From the NCBI GenBank assembly GCA_035630295.1, contig DASQKY010000007.1, positions 1 to 45,106 of the forward strand: a DNA stretch of 45,106 bases, given 5' to 3'. Below, piece after piece: positions 16,212 through 25,457 of this stretch (its first letter is position 1; each line of letters starts with the position of its first letter). Position numbers and translations under genes: made by a program. The notes under the pieces are model-generated. The model made no database searches. It was not told the origin of the DNA and saw nothing but the letters and a program-made list of their open reading frames with translations. The DNA comes from Acidimicrobiales bacterium. Lineage in GTDB: Bacteria; Actinomycetota; Acidimicrobiia; Acidimicrobiales; Iamiaceae.

Positions 16212-17741
16212 TCAGACCCGCTCGAGCACGACCACCTGCATCCCGCCGTGGAAGACGAGGGTCGGTCCTCGACGGAGCCGGGAGGCCGCCGGTTCCCGGG
16301 ATCGGATGTCCAGGAACGTGGACCATCCGGTCGGCACCAACACGACCCACACCCTTTCGTGCTCCGCCATGCGGGCGCTGAGCTCGACGGGGCCCAGGAC
16401 GGCATCGAGGCGCCGGACCTGGCCCAGGGGTCGGGGCGGGCTGAGGGCGACCAGGTCCACCCGGGGGCCGGACCGGCCGGTCCACGCCGCTTCGAACGGG
16501 GCCCGCAGGAGGTCGGGGTTGTCCTGCGGCCCGCCGATGGGGATGAAGACGAGGCCGTCACCGGGCTGGGCGTGGGACCCGATGTGGTCGGCCACCGCGT
16601 CCCAGTCCTCGAAGCGCTCGCCGGATCGGGGCACCCGGTCGAGGATCGGGACGCTGATGGCCGCCACCACGAGCAGGGCACCGAGGGCCCAACGTCCGGC
16701 GCGGCTCGGGCGCCGCGAGGTGTCGGGGCTGGACACCGGGAGGGAGGGCACGACCGCCCGCCACAGGGTGTGGAGACCGACGGCGATGAGGATGCCCAGG
16801 GCCGGGAGGGAGCCGGACACGTAGCGGCCGAGCAGGGAGGGCCGGACCACCGACAGGGCCACCAGGAGGACGGCGGGTGAGAACGCCCACCAGAGGGGGG
16901 CCACGGCCTTCCACCGGCTGACGGGGTCGGGGGCCGGGCGCCGCAGCAGCGCCACCGCTCCCACCCCGACCAGGACGCCCAGCCCGGCGCGGAGTGGCCA
17001 CCGGCGGGCCAACAGGTGGGTGGCCAGGGCTTCGATCTGGGCCCGGTTGATCGGGAGGATCCAGTCACCGACGTTCTCGGCGTCGAGGGCGAGCAGCAGG
17101 AAGGCCAGCGTCGCCACACCGGCAACGACTGCCGGGACGAGGGTCACGAGCAGTCGCCGCCGGTGGCGGAGGTGGACGGCCACGCTGAGGACGAGCGGCG
17201 GCACCTGGAGGAGGAACAGGCCGTGGGACAGCTCGCCCGCCACCACCAGGGGCACCAGGGCGAGGCACCAGAGCCGGGTCGATCGTCGATCGTCCCGGGC
17301 GTCGGCCTCGACGGCGCGGGTGAGGCACGTCCAGCAGCTCACCGTCAGGGCCAGCACGAGGGCATAGGCGCGGGCGTTCTGGGCCAGGTTCAGCACGGCA
17401 GGCATGAGGGCGACGACCACCAGGGTGAGGTCGGCCTGGTTCGGTGGGAGGAGCCGGTGGACCAGCCTCGACAGGACGAGGATCACGACCAGGACCAGGG
17501 CCACCGACAGGCTGCGCAGGGCCAGGGCTGACGAGCCGACGACGGCCGTCCACCCGTTGAGCAGCACGTAGTAGAGGGCCATGGTCCCTCCGGTGTTCCT
17601 GATGGTGGAGACCAACTGGTTGGTGGCACCGAGAGAGAAGGCCTCGTCGATCCAGAGGGGCCGCCGGGTGATGCGCCAGGAGGAGGAGGCCAGCGCCAGC
17701 CCGAGGGCGGCGAGGGTCACGACGGCTCTCCGCTGGATCAT
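16212..17741 (-). CDS. GT-C type membrane glycosyltransferase (GT39/ArnT-like)
   Basis: A 509-residue polytopic membrane protein with about ten hydrophobic segments. After the first helix comes RRPLWIDEAFSLGATNQL, which holds the DE pair found in the first extracytoplasmic loop of lipid-linked sugar transferases of the GT39/GT83 type. A C-terminal soluble part of about 130 residues (DWDAVADHIGSHAQPGDGLV and following) is usual for this group. Expected role: move a sugar from a polyprenyl-phosphate carrier to a protein or glycan outside the membrane. ATG at 17741 overlaps the TGA of the tiny upstream frame. It converges with the pyruvyltransferase fusion. Confidence 0.8.
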   Translation of the reverse strand: MIQRRAVVTLAALGLALASSSWRITRRPLWIDEAFSLGATNQLVSTIRNTGGTMALYYVLLNGWTAVVGSSALALRSLSVALVLVVILVLSRLVHRLLPPNQADLTLVVVALMPAVLNLAQNARAYALVLALTVSCWTCLTRAVEADARDDRRSTRLWCLALVPLVVAGELSHGLFLLQVPPLVLSVAVHLRHRRRLLVTLVPAVVAGVATLAFLLLALDAENVGDWILPINRAQIEALATHLLARRWPLRAGLGVLVGVGAVALLRRPAPDPVSRWKAVAPLWWAFSPAVLLVALSVVRPSLLGRYVSGSLPALGILIAVGLHTLWRAVVPSLPVSSPDTSRRPSRAGRWALGALLVVAAISVPILDRVPRSGERFEDWDAVADHIGSHAQPGDGLVFIPIGGPQDNPDLLRAPFEAAWTGRSGPRVDLVALSPPRPLGQVRRLDAVLGPVELSARMAEHERVWVVLVPTGWSTFLDIRSREPAASRLRRGPTLVFHGGMQVVVLERV

Positions 17742-17863
17742 CGGCCGACGAACCCCTTGGTGACCCACGGCGAGACGTGGATCACCAGGGTCACGGCCAG
17801 GGCCAGCACCGTCACCATCAGCAGCACTCGGGACCAGAGCGAACGGCGAGGCGCATCCGCCAA
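17738..17863 (-). CDS. Possible 41-residue single-pass membrane protein
   Basis: A short frame between the GT4 and GT-C genes, with its TGA overlapping the GT-C ATG (ATGA). From a TTG at 17863 it encodes ADAPRRSLWSRVLLMVTVLA and then LAVTLVIHVSPWVTKGFVGR: positively charged N-terminus, one membrane helix of about 20 residues, short tail. The upstream part of the same open frame is arginine-rich and is not protein-like. The stop-start overlap argues that it is translated and coupled to the glycosyltransferase. No ribosome-binding site is clear. Confidence 0.4.
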   Translation of the reverse strand: MADAPRRSLWSRVLLMVTVLALAVTLVIHVSPWVTKGFVGR

Positions 17864-17903
17864 TCTTGGTCGCTGGCTCGTCGATCGACGCCATGGTCCA
17901 GCC

Positions 17904-19127
17904 CTATGAGTCGTGCGACGTCGAGGCCTCCTCGACCAGCCGGGCGTAGAGCGCCTCGGCCGGGGCGAGGGCGCGGCTCCACTCGAAGGGCTGCACCCGC
18001 GCCCGGCCACTGGCGGCGAGCGCAGCCGATCGCTCCGGGTCGGCCAACAGGGCAACGGCGGCGTCGCCCAGGTCGGCGGGTTGGTGTGCCACGAGCCCGT
18101 CGTGGTCGGGGACGAAGCCCGAGCCCGCCATCCCGAAGGGGGTGCCCACGACCGGACGGGCTGCCCCCAGCGCCTCCAGCGCCTTGAGCCGGACCCCGCC
18201 GCCCTGCCACACGGGCACGACGACGAGCCGGGCCCTCGTCAGCTCGACGACGATGTCGTCGACGACACCGGGGGCCTCGGCCCGGGGGGCGTCGGCGATG
18301 GCCCGGGCCAACGACGCTTGGATGCCGCCGCCGACCACGCGGAGCCGGGCGCCGGGCCGCGCCTGGGCCACCCGGGGCCATCCCTCCCGGACGAAGCGCT
18401 CTATGCCGAGCGCGTTCGGCGCGTAGTCGAGCCGACCGGTGCAGAGCACCACCTCGTCGGCTGGGAGCGTGTCGGGGATGGCCAAGATCTCCCGGTCGAT
18501 CCCGTTGGGGGCGACGACGATCGTCCCACCGAGCGCCTCGAGCTGCGCGGCATCGTCATCTCCGACGCAGAGCACCGCCGTCGCCGCTGGGACGACCGTG
18601 CGCTCGACCGTCCTCGACGCCAGGGACCGGTTCCAAGCCCGAGCCCACGCCACGCCCGGGCGGGAGGTCCGGGCGACCGATGCCAGGGCGGCGGAGTCGA
18701 CGTTGTGCATGCTCAGGATCCACCGCTCGGTCGGGTACTGGCTGCGGTAGTACGCCGAACGCGGGTGCTCGGCCTGCACAAAGGCTGGCGGGTCGTGGTG
18801 CCAGTGCCGCAGGCGGGCGGCCAGATCCTTGTCGTAGGGGGTGGGCCGACGCCGGAGGTGCTGACGGAGGCGGTCGAGCGGTCCGGGATCGACCTCGAGG
18901 CTCAGGTCGACGTCCCACCCCCGCCCCCGCAGGGCGGCGGCCGACCTGTCTTCTTCGGCGTGGCCGGTCGCCAGCAGGTGGGGCCGGGCGCCAGCCCGCT
19001 CAGCGGCCTCGAGCAGGCGGAGCGTCCGCTTCCGCCCTCCCGAGGTGGCGGGGTACGGGAGCACGGGGCACACGACGAGCGCCCGCGGCGGCGTCGACGA
19101 GGATCCCGGCGCGACGTCCGTCACCAT
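17904..19127 (-). CDS. GT4-family (GT-B) glycosyltransferase
   Basis: A 407-residue cytoplasmic protein. N-terminal acceptor domain begins ALVVCPVLPYPATSGGRKRT, with the glycine-rich loop typical of GT4 enzymes. Further on, WILSMHNVDSAALASVA is the acceptor-side strand with an HN pair, VAPNGID is the hinge motif, and VVLCTGRLDYAPNALGIERF starts the donor domain. The sugar-nucleotide site VVPVWQGGGVRLKALEALGA with AARPVVGTPFGM carries the second Glu of the E-x7-E-like motif. This is the architecture of sugar-transfer genes in exopolysaccharide clusters. Start is ATG at 19127. Same strand as the GT-C gene. Confidence 0.85.
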   Translation of the reverse strand: MVTDVAPGSSSTPPRALVVCPVLPYPATSGGRKRTLRLLEAAERAGARPHLLATGHAEEDRSAAALRGRGWDVDLSLEVDPGPLDRLRQHLRRRPTPYDKDLAARLRHWHHDPPAFVQAEHPRSAYYRSQYPTERWILSMHNVDSAALASVARTSRPGVAWARAWNRSLASRTVERTVVPAATAVLCVGDDDAAQLEALGGTIVVAPNGIDREILAIPDTLPADEVVLCTGRLDYAPNALGIERFVREGWPRVAQARPGARLRVVGGGIQASLARAIADAPRAEAPGVVDDIVVELTRARLVVVPVWQGGGVRLKALEALGAARPVVGTPFGMAGSGFVPDHDGLVAHQPADLGDAAVALLADPERSAALAASGRARVQPFEWSRALAPAEALYARLVEEASTSHDS

Positions 19128-19273
19128 CTCCGCATCCGTCGGCGTCGAGCCATGCTGACCATGACGCGCCGGGTGATGCAGGGGCGGCCGGCTGTCACCG
19201 CGCCACCGTACCGAAACCCCTCCGGCGCCGACCGACGCCAGGACGCCCTCGGCGTCTCAGCGAGACTGGGCTG

Positions 19274-20122
19274 GTGGCCGTTCCTCTCGACCCGCCTGTC
19301 GCCTTCGCACCGCTGCTCCGCCTCGACCGGTTGCGGCTGCTCGACCTCTTGGCCGGCCTGGCGCCTGAGGAGTGGCGGCGCGACACGCCGTGCCCAGGCT
19401 GGACGGTGCTCGGCCTCGTCAGCCACCTCGTCGGTGTCGATCTGAGCGTGATCTCGTCGAACCGCGACCACCATCACGGCACTCCCGCACCCGCTGGCAT
19501 CGATGAGGCCGGCTTCATCGACTGGCTCGACGACCTCCAGCGCGAGTGGGTGCATGCCGCCCGCCGCATCAGCCCCCAGCTGATGGTCCAGCTGCTCGCG
19601 TTCCTGGACGAGCATGTCGCCACGACGCTCGCGAGACAGGACCCTCGAGCTCGCACCGCGACGGTGTCGTGGGCCAGCGACGAGCCGCAACCGGTGTGGC
19701 TCGATCACGGACGCGAGCTGACCGAGCGCTGGATCCACCGCCAACAGCTTCACGAAGCCATCGGCCAGCCCAGCGACCTGCGCCCGGATCTGGTCGGCCC
19801 GGTGCTCGACACCCTGCGGTGGGCCTATCCCCATCGTCTTCGTCAAGTCGACCACCCGACCGGAACTGCGATGCTGGTCGAGGTGGACGGCGAGGGACAG
19901 CGGCACAGGTGGTGTCTTCTCCGCGACGAGCAGGAGTGGACCTTCGTCCCGCGCGTCATCGACCACCTCGATGCCGTCGTGACGATGTCGACTGAGCAGG
20001 CCTGGCGCCTGCTCTCCAACAACTACCGCGAGGATGCCCACGGACCGATCGGCATCCACGGCGACCCTCAGCTCGGCGCCGTCATCATGAACACCCGAGG
20101 GATCATCGGCCACCCGCAGTGA
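19274..20122 (+). CDS. DinB/maleylpyruvate isomerase N-terminal domain protein
   Basis: A 282-residue protein. Its N-terminal four-helix domain contains LDLLAGLAPEEWRRDTPCPG, the family's signature 'l..l..eew...t.cpgWtv.dv..Hl', followed by TVLGLVSHLVGVDL. Members with this TIGR03083-type domain are thiol-dependent (often mycothiol-dependent) enzymes or of unknown function. The metal ligands are usually three His: SHLVG, a central one (here possibly in IHRQQLHEAIG) and a third nearby. C-terminal residues about 190-282 form a second small domain resembling the sterol-carrier-like tail of the family. Start chosen is GTG at 19274. Confidence 0.75.
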   Translation: MAVPLDPPVAFAPLLRLDRLRLLDLLAGLAPEEWRRDTPCPGWTVLGLVSHLVGVDLSVISSNRDHHHGTPAPAGIDEAGFIDWLDDLQREWVHAARRISPQLMVQLLAFLDEHVATTLARQDPRARTATVSWASDEPQPVWLDHGRELTERWIHRQQLHEAIGQPSDLRPDLVGPVLDTLRWAYPHRLRQVDHPTGTAMLVEVDGEGQRHRWCLLRDEQEWTFVPRVIDHLDAVVTMSTEQAWRLLSNNYREDAHGPIGIHGDPQLGAVIMNTRGIIGHPQ

Positions 20123-20837
20123 CACGCCGACCCAGGCGAGGAGGAGCTGCGCCAACGCAAGGCATCCGACCACACGCGGTCGCGGCGGGACTTCGAGCGG
20201 AACACGAGCCTGCGACTGCACTTCCGACGGTGGTACGAGACGCTCAGTCGCCTCGATCCGACCCGAGTGATGTGGGAGCATCCGGCTGGCGGGCTGAGTG
20301 GCGACCTCCTCGCGGTGGGACGACGGACATCGAGGTCCGATCCCCGACTCTTCGATGACTCCCCCGCTACCTCCACGAGTCCCCCGTCTGCCGGCCAGTA
20401 CTCGTGCACCTCCACTGCTCGGCTCCCTCGATCACCGATCGGGTCTCGGACGGTACCAAGTCCGCACCTAGCCGCAAGGCTGGCGCCGAGTCGCGCAGGA
20501 ACTCCATGACCTCGTCCCTGGACCGGCCGCCGAGAACCTTGGTCCAGATCCTTGAACACGTCGTTGGTGTGGCCGACGCTCTGGTGGCGACCGCCGGGCA
20601 GGTACACCCCTCCCCGCCGCCCACGACCCGAACGGAACTCGCACCGCGACCCACGAGGGTGGGCTCACTCGCCGTGCCGTGCGGGGCATCCTCCGCAACG
20701 AGAAGTAGCTCGGCCGGGCGGGTTTAGGGGAAGCAGCGCGGTGTATGTCTTCACCACACTGCGTGAGCGGCCTCTCACATTCTGCGGGGCTGCGCGTTGG
20801 GAGGGCGCCCGGGCCAGGCAGGGGGCATGATCGCGAT
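20123..20837. other. Gene-poor decayed region
   Basis: 715 bases between the DinB-type gene and the BTAD regulator. Coding-like sequence remains in more than one frame but without a whole gene. On the plus strand, in frame with the upstream gene but past its TGA, residues such as DFERNTSLRLHFRRWYETLS appear at about 20188-20247. On the minus strand, RDEVMEFLRDSAPALRLGAD is readable at about 20450-20515. Neither has a recognisable family. A serine-recombinase scrap is at 20658-20708. I read this as the scar of one or more lost mobile genes. Confidence 0.45.
20658..20708 (+). pseudogene. Scrap of a serine site-specific recombinase
   Basis: Translation gives GGLTRRAVRGILRNEK followed by TAG, then LGR. 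This matches the conserved 'W/LT...VR.ILRNekYlG' segment at the start of the recombinase domain of large serine integrases, with the expected Tyr codon turned into TAG. Only about 16 residues are recognisable, so confidence is limited. Confidence 0.35.
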
Positions 20838-23800
20838 GTGGACAGGCAGGGAGAGCTGCGCGTGCGCCTCCTCGGCGGCCTGTCGGTCGAGGGACGGGCA
20901 GAGCGGGACCTCGGGAGCCGCAAGGGCCGAACCCTCCTCAAGGTGCTCGCCGTGGCCCGGGGCGCACCGGTGCCGATCGAGGGGCTGGCCGACGTCCTGT
21001 GGGGCGCCGACCTCCCGGCACGGCCGGCGGAGCAGGTCGGGGTGCTGGTCTCCCGCCTCCGCGCCGCGTTGGGGCCTGATCGACTCGTTCGCACCGACGG
21101 CGGCTACGCGCTGCGATGTGCCTGGCTCGACATCGAGGAGCTGGCGGTTCGGGTGAGCGACGCCGAGACCGCCCTGTCCGAGGGCCGCACGGCCGCGGCG
21201 CGGGCCGCGGCCGAAGCCGCCCTGGCCCTCGCCCGTGGACCGGTGTTGCCCGACGACGAGGGATCGTGGCTGGAGGCGGAGCGGGTCACCGCGTCGGCGT
21301 TGACGAGCCGGGCCCGCCTCATCGCGGCCGAGGGCGCGGCGCGAGCCGGTGAGCACGGTGCCGCCGGCGCGCTGGCGGAGGTCGCCCTGGCCCACGACCC
21401 CTACGACGAGCCGGCGCTGCGGGTCCTGATGCGTGCTCTGACGGCGGCCGGACGCTCGGCCTCGGCTCTCGCGGCGTACGGCCGGGTGCGGGCCCGGTTG
21501 GCCGAGGACCTGGGTGTGTCGCCCTCGGCCGAGACCGAATCTCTCCACGACGCCGTCCTCCTGCAGGGTGATCGGCCAGTGGACGCCTCGGCCCCGACGC
21601 CGCCTCCGATGGTGGGCCGCGATGCCGAGGTCGTGCGGCTGGACCGAGTCCTCGCCCGTGCCATCGGGGGCGGCGTCGGCGTGGCCCAGGTGATCGGTGC
21701 AGCGGGCATCGGCAAGAGCACGCTCGTGCGCGGGTGGGCCGCTCAGATCGACGATCCGAGCATCACCGTCCTCCGCGGGAGCTGCGACGCCCTCGGTCGC
21801 GATCTCCCCCTCCAACCGGTCATCGACGCCCTGGCCACGCATCTCGCCGGCCTAGGCGCCGACGCCGCGCACGCGGTGTTGGAAGCCGATGTCGACGTCC
21901 TGGGTCCCCTGCTCGGGTTCGACCGACCCCAACGTACCGAGGCCACCGCGCTGGTCGACGCCGACGCGGGGCGCCTGCAGCTCTTCACCGCCCTGCTCGG
22001 CGCCGCCGTTCGGACCGGCGGGGGCCAGCCGACGGTGCTGGTCGTGGAGGATCTCCACCTGGCCGGGCCGTCGACGGTCAGCTGGCTGGCGTTCGTGGCC
22101 CGGCGCCCCGGTGTGGCGTGCGTGGTGACGACGGCGCGCCCGGGCGGCGCCGAGCTCCCGGGGGCGGAGACGATCGCACTGGGCCCGGTCGATCGCGCCG
22201 CGGTGGCTGCGCTGGTGGGTGAGGCTCGGGCCGATGATCTCCACCGGCGCAGCGGCGGCCACCCCCTGCTCCTCGTCGCCCTGGCCGGCGCCCCGGAAGG
22301 GCAGCTCCCGGTGTCGATCGTCGACGCCGTGCACGAGTGGCTGGGTGGGATCCGCCCGGCGGTGCCGACGATCGAGGCCGCGGCGGTGCTGGGCACGGAC
22401 GCCGACCTCGACCTGCTCGCGGACGTCCTCCGGGTTCCGGCGGTGACCATCCTCGAGCACCTCGATGCCGCTGCTGGTGCCGGCCTGCTGGTCGAGCGAG
22501 GGGCCGGCTACGCGTTCCGTCACGAGCTGGTGCGAGAGGCGCTCGATCGCTCCGTCGGCAGCGCCCACCGGGCCTTCGTGCACCGAGCGGCGGCCCGCTC
22601 GCTCCGGGACCGCCCCGGTGCCGATCCCCTCACCGTGGCGACCCATGCCCGCCAGGGCGGCGATCGCCACGCCGCCAGCGACGCCTTCGTCGCGGCCGCC
22701 GAGGTGGCAGCGGGCCGCTTCGATCTCGACACCGCCGAGGAGCACCTGGACGCGGCCGTCTCGCTCGTCGCCTCGGCCCGGGCCCTCACGGCGCGGGCCC
22801 GCTTGCGCATCGCTCGGCTCTCGCTCGACGACGCCGCCCGTGACGCGGAGGCCGCGCTCGCCGCGGGAGGCGGCGGGGACGCCCTGGAGGTGGCCGGGTG
22901 GGTCGCCTACTACCAGCGCCGGTACGGCGACGCCCGGCGCTTCGCCGACGAAGGCGTGGAGAGAGCCGATGATCCAGCGGTGCGGAGCAGCTGCCTCGCG
23001 CTCGGGGGCCGGGCCCGGCACGGAGCCGGCGACCTGGAGGGTGGGGTCGCCCGGCTGGAGGCCGCCGCCTCGAGCCCCGCCCCCCACCAGGTCCGGGGTG
23101 TGGCCGAGGTGTGGCTGGCCCAAGCCCGCCTGCACCAGGGCCGCCCGATCGACGCCCTGGACGCCGCCGGACTGGCCCTGGTCGACCCCGCGCACCTGGC
23201 CCACCCCTTCGCGGCACTGCACGGTCACTTCACCCGGGTGCTGGCCCTGGGTCAGATGGGACGGCCGGCGGATGCCCTGGCCGCGGCGGACGAGATGGAC
23301 CGGGTCGTCGAACGGTCAGGGACGGTCGGCCTTCGGTTCCTCGGCCCTGCCGCCAACGCTCGGGCGTGGGTGCTCCGGTGGACCGGGCGCGCCCAGGAGG
23401 CCGACGATCGCAACCACGCTGCGGTCGAGGCGAGCCTCGACTCGGGAACGATGCTCGAAGCCGGGTACGCGGCTCTGCTCGACCTGGCCGACGGGCGCGT
23501 CCTCGTCGGCGACCTCCCCGGTGCAGCCGAGCTGGAGGTCCGTCTGCGGGTGGTCGACTCCTGGCAGGGGACGATGGCGTGGTGCCAGCGCCACCGTCTC
23601 GGGTGTCTCCGGGCCCGCCTGGCCCTCGCCGATCGTGACCACGACCGAGCCGCCGAGCTGGCCCTCGACGTGGCCCGTGACGCCATCGCCCGCGGCGCCC
23701 ATCGCCACGCACTGCTGGCCCGGGCCCTCGCCGGCATGGCCGGTGGCGTGCCGGTCCAGGACCTCCAGGAGGTGGTCGACGGGTTGGCCGCGTGCGCCGG

Positions 23801-23957
23801 TCTCGACGGTTGGCGGGCCGTCGCCGAGCTGGCCACGGCCCACGACGTGGCGGACTGGCGAGTCGCCGCCGACGCCCGGGCTGCGGCACTCGTCGCCGCC
23901 AGCGACGACCCGGACGCGGCCCGGCGCCTCGTCGACACGGTGCTGTCCGGGACGTAG
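20838..23957 (+). CDS. BTAD (SARP-like) transcriptional regulator with ATPase and TPR-like domains
   Basis: A 1039-residue protein. Residues about 1-90 are an OmpR/PhoB-type winged helix (LRVRLLGGLSVEGRAERDLG, then APVPIEGLADVLWGADLPAR). About 95-245 is the bacterial transcriptional activator domain (GHxLxx-type helices, RARLAEDLGVSPSAETESLH). A NACHT/AAA-type ATPase follows, with Walker A GAAGIGKSTLV near residue 290 and Walker B VLVVEDLH near 400. The remaining about 450 residues are helical repeats of TPR type. This is the AfsR/large-SARP plan; such proteins activate genes after sensing ATP or a signal through the repeats. Start chosen: GTG at 20838 after GGGGGC. The target is not evident; the kinase operon next to it is convergent. 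Confidence 0.85.
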   Translation: MDRQGELRVRLLGGLSVEGRAERDLGSRKGRTLLKVLAVARGAPVPIEGLADVLWGADLPARPAEQVGVLVSRLRAALGPDRLVRTDGGYALRCAWLDIEELAVRVSDAETALSEGRTAAARAAAEAALALARGPVLPDDEGSWLEAERVTASALTSRARLIAAEGAARAGEHGAAGALAEVALAHDPYDEPALRVLMRALTAAGRSASALAAYGRVRARLAEDLGVSPSAETESLHDAVLLQGDRPVDASAPTPPPMVGRDAEVVRLDRVLARAIGGGVGVAQVIGAAGIGKSTLVRGWAAQIDDPSITVLRGSCDALGRDLPLQPVIDALATHLAGLGADAAHAVLEADVDVLGPLLGFDRPQRTEATALVDADAGRLQLFTALLGAAVRTGGGQPTVLVVEDLHLAGPSTVSWLAFVARRPGVACVVTTARPGGAELPGAETIALGPVDRAAVAALVGEARADDLHRRSGGHPLLLVALAGAPEGQLPVSIVDAVHEWLGGIRPAVPTIEAAAVLGTDADLDLLADVLRVPAVTILEHLDAAAGAGLLVERGAGYAFRHELVREALDRSVGSAHRAFVHRAAARSLRDRPGADPLTVATHARQGGDRHAASDAFVAAAEVAAGRFDLDTAEEHLDAAVSLVASARALTARARLRIARLSLDDAARDAEAALAAGGGGDALEVAGWVAYYQRRYGDARRFADEGVERADDPAVRSSCLALGGRARHGAGDLEGGVARLEAAASSPAPHQVRGVAEVWLAQARLHQGRPIDALDAAGLALVDPAHLAHPFAALHGHFTRVLALGQMGRPADALAAADEMDRVVERSGTVGLRFLGPAANARAWVLRWTGRAQEADDRNHAAVEASLDSGTMLEAGYAALLDLADGRVLVGDLPGAAELEVRLRVVDSWQGTMAWCQRHRLGCLRARLALADRDHDRAAELALDVARDAIARGAHRHALLARALAGMAGGVPVQDLQEVVDGLAACAGLDGWRAVAELATAHDVADWRVAADARAAALVAASDDPDAARRLVDTVLSGT

Positions 23958-23975
23958 CCGGGCCGCCTTCGCGGG

Positions 23976-25031
23976 TCACAGGGAGCGGGCCCCCTCCCGC
24001 GCCGCCTCGACCCACCACTCCAGCTCAGTCGCCTGGTCAGGTCCCTCTCCCAGGGCCTTCTCCCACCCGAACTGCACGACGGCCCCGAGCAGGCAGAGGC
24101 CGAGCTGGCGCTCCCACCACCCGTCGGTCGCGATCCCGTGGCGTCCCAGGGCAGAGCGGAACGCGATCGCGGTCGACTCCTTGGTGTGGCCGTGAGGCAG
24201 GCGAGCCCGGTTGAGGGCCAGGTACCACGTCAGCTCGTGGGCCGCGGGCCCGGCCCCGGGGTAGGCCCAGTCGATCAGGGTCGTACGGCCGTCGGCGGCG
24301 GTGCCCAGGTTCCCGAGCTTCCAGTCGCCGTGGAGGAAGCACGTCGGCGTGGCCTGCACGGCCTCCGACAGGGGTCCGGCGTCGTGGCGGAGGTCGTCCA
24401 CCACACGTGCGACGTCAGGTGGACAAGAGGTGGCGAATCGGAGCCAGCCCTCGGTCGCGATCCGGGGGACGGGCTCGGGGAAGCCCAATGCCGCCTCGCC
24501 GTCCATCTGGTCGGCTCCGAACCAGGCCCAGCGGAGGCGGTGCGGGAGGAGGCCGAAGTGGTCCTCCCATCCCCACGACCGGGCGCACAGCCCGGCGCAG
24601 TGGTCAAGGAAGGTGAGATGTTGGGCCTCGGGAATGGGCTCGTCGCCCGGCGGCACCAGCTCAGGTTCCAGGTCGCGCATGAGGAGTGCAGCCCCCCAGT
24701 CGTTGCGCCCCCAGGGCGCCGCGCCGAGGTGAGCGTGATCGATCAAGTCGGGGGCGAGGTCCATCAGGCCGGCGGCCCACACGCGGAGGGGCCGGCAACC
24801 GATGTCGCCCGAGACGCGCATGGTGAAGTCCGAGTCGGGGTGGACGTACTTCACCAGCCCCGGTTCGCCGTCGATCGACACCCGCTCGAAGGTGGCTCCG
24901 GAGCGGGCGTCGACCGGGCGGTGGTCGCCCAGCCTGGTCACGCCGTCGAGCAGCTCCTCCACCGAGGACGCGACGGGCCGCGGAGAGGCCGCCGGCGCCT
25001 TCCGGGGAGCGTCCTCCACACCGCTGATCAT
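23976..25031 (-). CDS. Aminoglycoside phosphotransferase (APH)-family kinase
   Basis: A 351-residue kinase-like protein. The catalytic loop TCFLHGDWKLGNLG (HxDxxxxN Brenner motif, Asp as base) and the metal motif TTLIDWAYPGAGPAAHELTW lie at about residues 255-295. The N-terminal lobe contains GLVKYVHPDSDFTMRVSGDI where the ATP-binding lysine is expected (VKY). Proteins with this fold phosphorylate small hydroxylated molecules, and the drug name is historical: resistance is not implied. Its ATG at 25031 overlaps the stop of the SnoaL-like gene (TGATG), so the two are coupled. It converges on the BTAD regulator with an 18-base gap. Confidence 0.8.
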   Translation of the reverse strand: MISGVEDAPRKAPAASPRPVASSVEELLDGVTRLGDHRPVDARSGATFERVSIDGEPGLVKYVHPDSDFTMRVSGDIGCRPLRVWAAGLMDLAPDLIDHAHLGAAPWGRNDWGAALLMRDLEPELVPPGDEPIPEAQHLTFLDHCAGLCARSWGWEDHFGLLPHRLRWAWFGADQMDGEAALGFPEPVPRIATEGWLRFATSCPPDVARVVDDLRHDAGPLSEAVQATPTCFLHGDWKLGNLGTAADGRTTLIDWAYPGAGPAAHELTWYLALNRARLPHGHTKESTAIAFRSALGRHGIATDGWWERQLGLCLLGAVVQFGWEKALGEGPDQATELEWWVEAAREGARSL

Positions 25032-25432
25032 CACCCCTGCTCCGCCATCTGCGCCAGCAGCGCAGCATCCCAGCGGCCGCCGCAGAAGACCGTGTCCGAG
25101 ACGATGCGACCGCTCTCGTCCAGCCTGAGCTGGTGGCAGTGGTGGGCAGCATGGGGGACGCCGTCCTCGACCCACGTGAGGAGGTAGGTCACGACCTCCC
25201 CGTCGGCGACGGGCGACCGATCCAGCTCCTCGAACCGGCCTGGCGCCGCGAACCACCGCCCGTACTCGGCGGTGATGGCCTCGGGCCCGTCCGCGCCCAG
25301 GCGCCACCCGGGCACGGTGGCATCCAGGTGGGCCCCGTTGGCGTAGAGGTCCGCCGGGATGCCCTCACCACCGACGACCGCGTCGAGGAAGCGGTCCACG
25401 ACCGAGGTGGAGGGAGTGGTTCTCGTGGTCAT
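25031..25432 (-). CDS. SnoaL-like / NTF2-fold protein
   Basis: A 133-residue protein of the cone-shaped NTF2 fold: first helix VVDRFLDAVVGGEGIPADLY, then the beta segments GAHLDATVPGW, VVTYLLTWVEDGVPHAAHHC and HQLRLDESGRIVSDTVF. The 'h.......r.l...g..p' pattern is typical for SnoaL-like enzymes and binding proteins, which act on many small molecules. It is the first gene of a two-gene unit with the APH-type kinase. The ATG at 25432 is 26 bases from two TGCAG-N5-CTGCA palindromes shared with the divergent methyltransferase remnant, so regulation from there is likely. Confidence 0.75.
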   Translation of the reverse strand: MTTRTTPSTSVVDRFLDAVVGGEGIPADLYANGAHLDATVPGWRLGADGPEAITAEYGRWFAAPGRFEELDRSPVADGEVVTYLLTWVEDGVPHAAHHCHQLRLDESGRIVSDTVFCGGRWDAALLAQMAEQG

Positions 25433-25457
25433 GGAGCCGATCGTCGCGACCCATCCT

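Noticed and set aside
20120-20509. Stop-codon readthrough of the DinB-type gene (frame stays open after TGA at 20120-20122)
   Set aside because: The downstream sequence loses protein character after about 60 codons, there is no selenocysteine-type context visible, and the family ends near the TGA.
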